A stretch of 5,415 nucleotides of DNA from NCBI GenBank assembly GCA_947002045.1, contig CAMQJB010000077.1, positions 1-5,415 of the forward strand, written 5' to 3'. Below are positions 5,332 through 5,415 of the stretch, one piece after another. Each line of letters starts with the position of its first letter. Position 1 is the stretch's first letter. The translations under genes were made by a program, and so were the position numbers. This stretch comes from an uncultured Collinsella sp. (GTDB lineage Bacteria; Actinomycetota; Coriobacteriia; Coriobacteriales; Coriobacteriaceae). The notes under the pieces were generated by a model. The model saw only the letters and a program-made list of their open reading frames with translations. It searched no databases and was not told where the DNA came from.

Positions 5332-5415
5332 TGGAATAGTTCCTGTTTGCACGCCCACTCGGGGGTGCGGACAGAAAGTTGGACCGTGAAGCGGTCCGGA
5401 CTGGAGGTTCGCATG
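5332..5415 (+). mobile_element. Possible left end of an IS3-like insertion sequence with start of its first gene
   Basis: The plus strand ends in CTGGAGGTTCGCATG. GGAGG (5403-5407) is five bases before an ATG at 5413-5415, which would open a rightward gene of which only the start codon is present. Upstream lie GGAATAGTTCC (5333-5343, a short palindrome), GTGCGGACAGAAAGTTGGACC and a perfect hairpin GGACCG-TGAAG-CGGTCC (5381-5397). The GGACAGAAAGTTGGAC type of sequence just before a short leader and a strong start is reminiscent, from memory, of IS3-family left ends. The exact tip could be near 5332 or near 5366. An ordinary gene with a structured leader is the alternative. No transposase residues are visible to decide. 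Confidence 0.35.

Noticed and set aside
4548..5339. Plus-strand open frame of 263 codons opposite the membrane-protein gene
   Set aside because: There is no Shine-Dalgarno sequence. The composition is typical of a shadow frame, and the opposite strand shows a coherent membrane protein with a good topology.
1..5415. CRISPR array, tRNA, rRNA or riboswitch
   Set aside because: No regularly spaced direct repeats, no tRNA cloverleaf, no rRNA-like sequence and no recognisable riboswitch core were seen on either strand.

Overview
The window is high-GC (roughly 60%) bacterial DNA. Compact minus-strand genes, strong GGAGG-type ribosome binding sites and the style of the proteins (an acidic single-pass membrane protein, an RR-motif lipoprotein binding protein) suggest a Gram-positive Actinomycetota, most likely Coriobacteriia such as Collinsella. 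This assignment rests on gene style only. No marker gene is present.

Layout, reading the minus strand in its direction of transcription (right to left). At the far right (5290-5415) there is a REP-like hairpin. It is followed by what may be the left end of an insertion sequence, with a plus-strand ATG as the last three bases of the window. Next comes an uncharacterised membrane-anchored protein (5213-4347), then a LacX-type aldose 1-epimerase-like protein (4267-3374). A long imperfect hairpin (3253-3343) with a terminator at its tip closes this half. After an intergenic stretch with a palindromic, operator-like site (3122-3153) comes a complete three-gene polar amino acid ABC importer: binding lipoprotein (3110-2184), permease (2174-1026) and ATPase (1003-218). 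It ends at a hairpin terminator (168-193). A new minus-strand gene starts at 145 and runs off the left edge.

How the genes work together. The three importer genes form a tight operon. The binding-protein stop codon is part of the permease Shine-Dalgarno sequence, and the ATPase starts 22 bases after the permease stop. The lipoprotein would capture an amino acid outside the cell, the permease would carry it through the membrane, and the ATPase would power the cycle. The sequence does not show which amino acid is carried. The sugar epimerase and the membrane protein are separated by 79 bases with no terminator I can see, so they may be co-transcribed, but no functional link between them is evident.

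The window holds no complete novel defence or mobile system. The points most worth following are the 91-base hairpin element, the palindrome at the importer promoter, the importer permease with an extra N-terminal membrane domain, the combined RR-motif and lipobox signal on the binding protein, and the possible IS end at the right edge.
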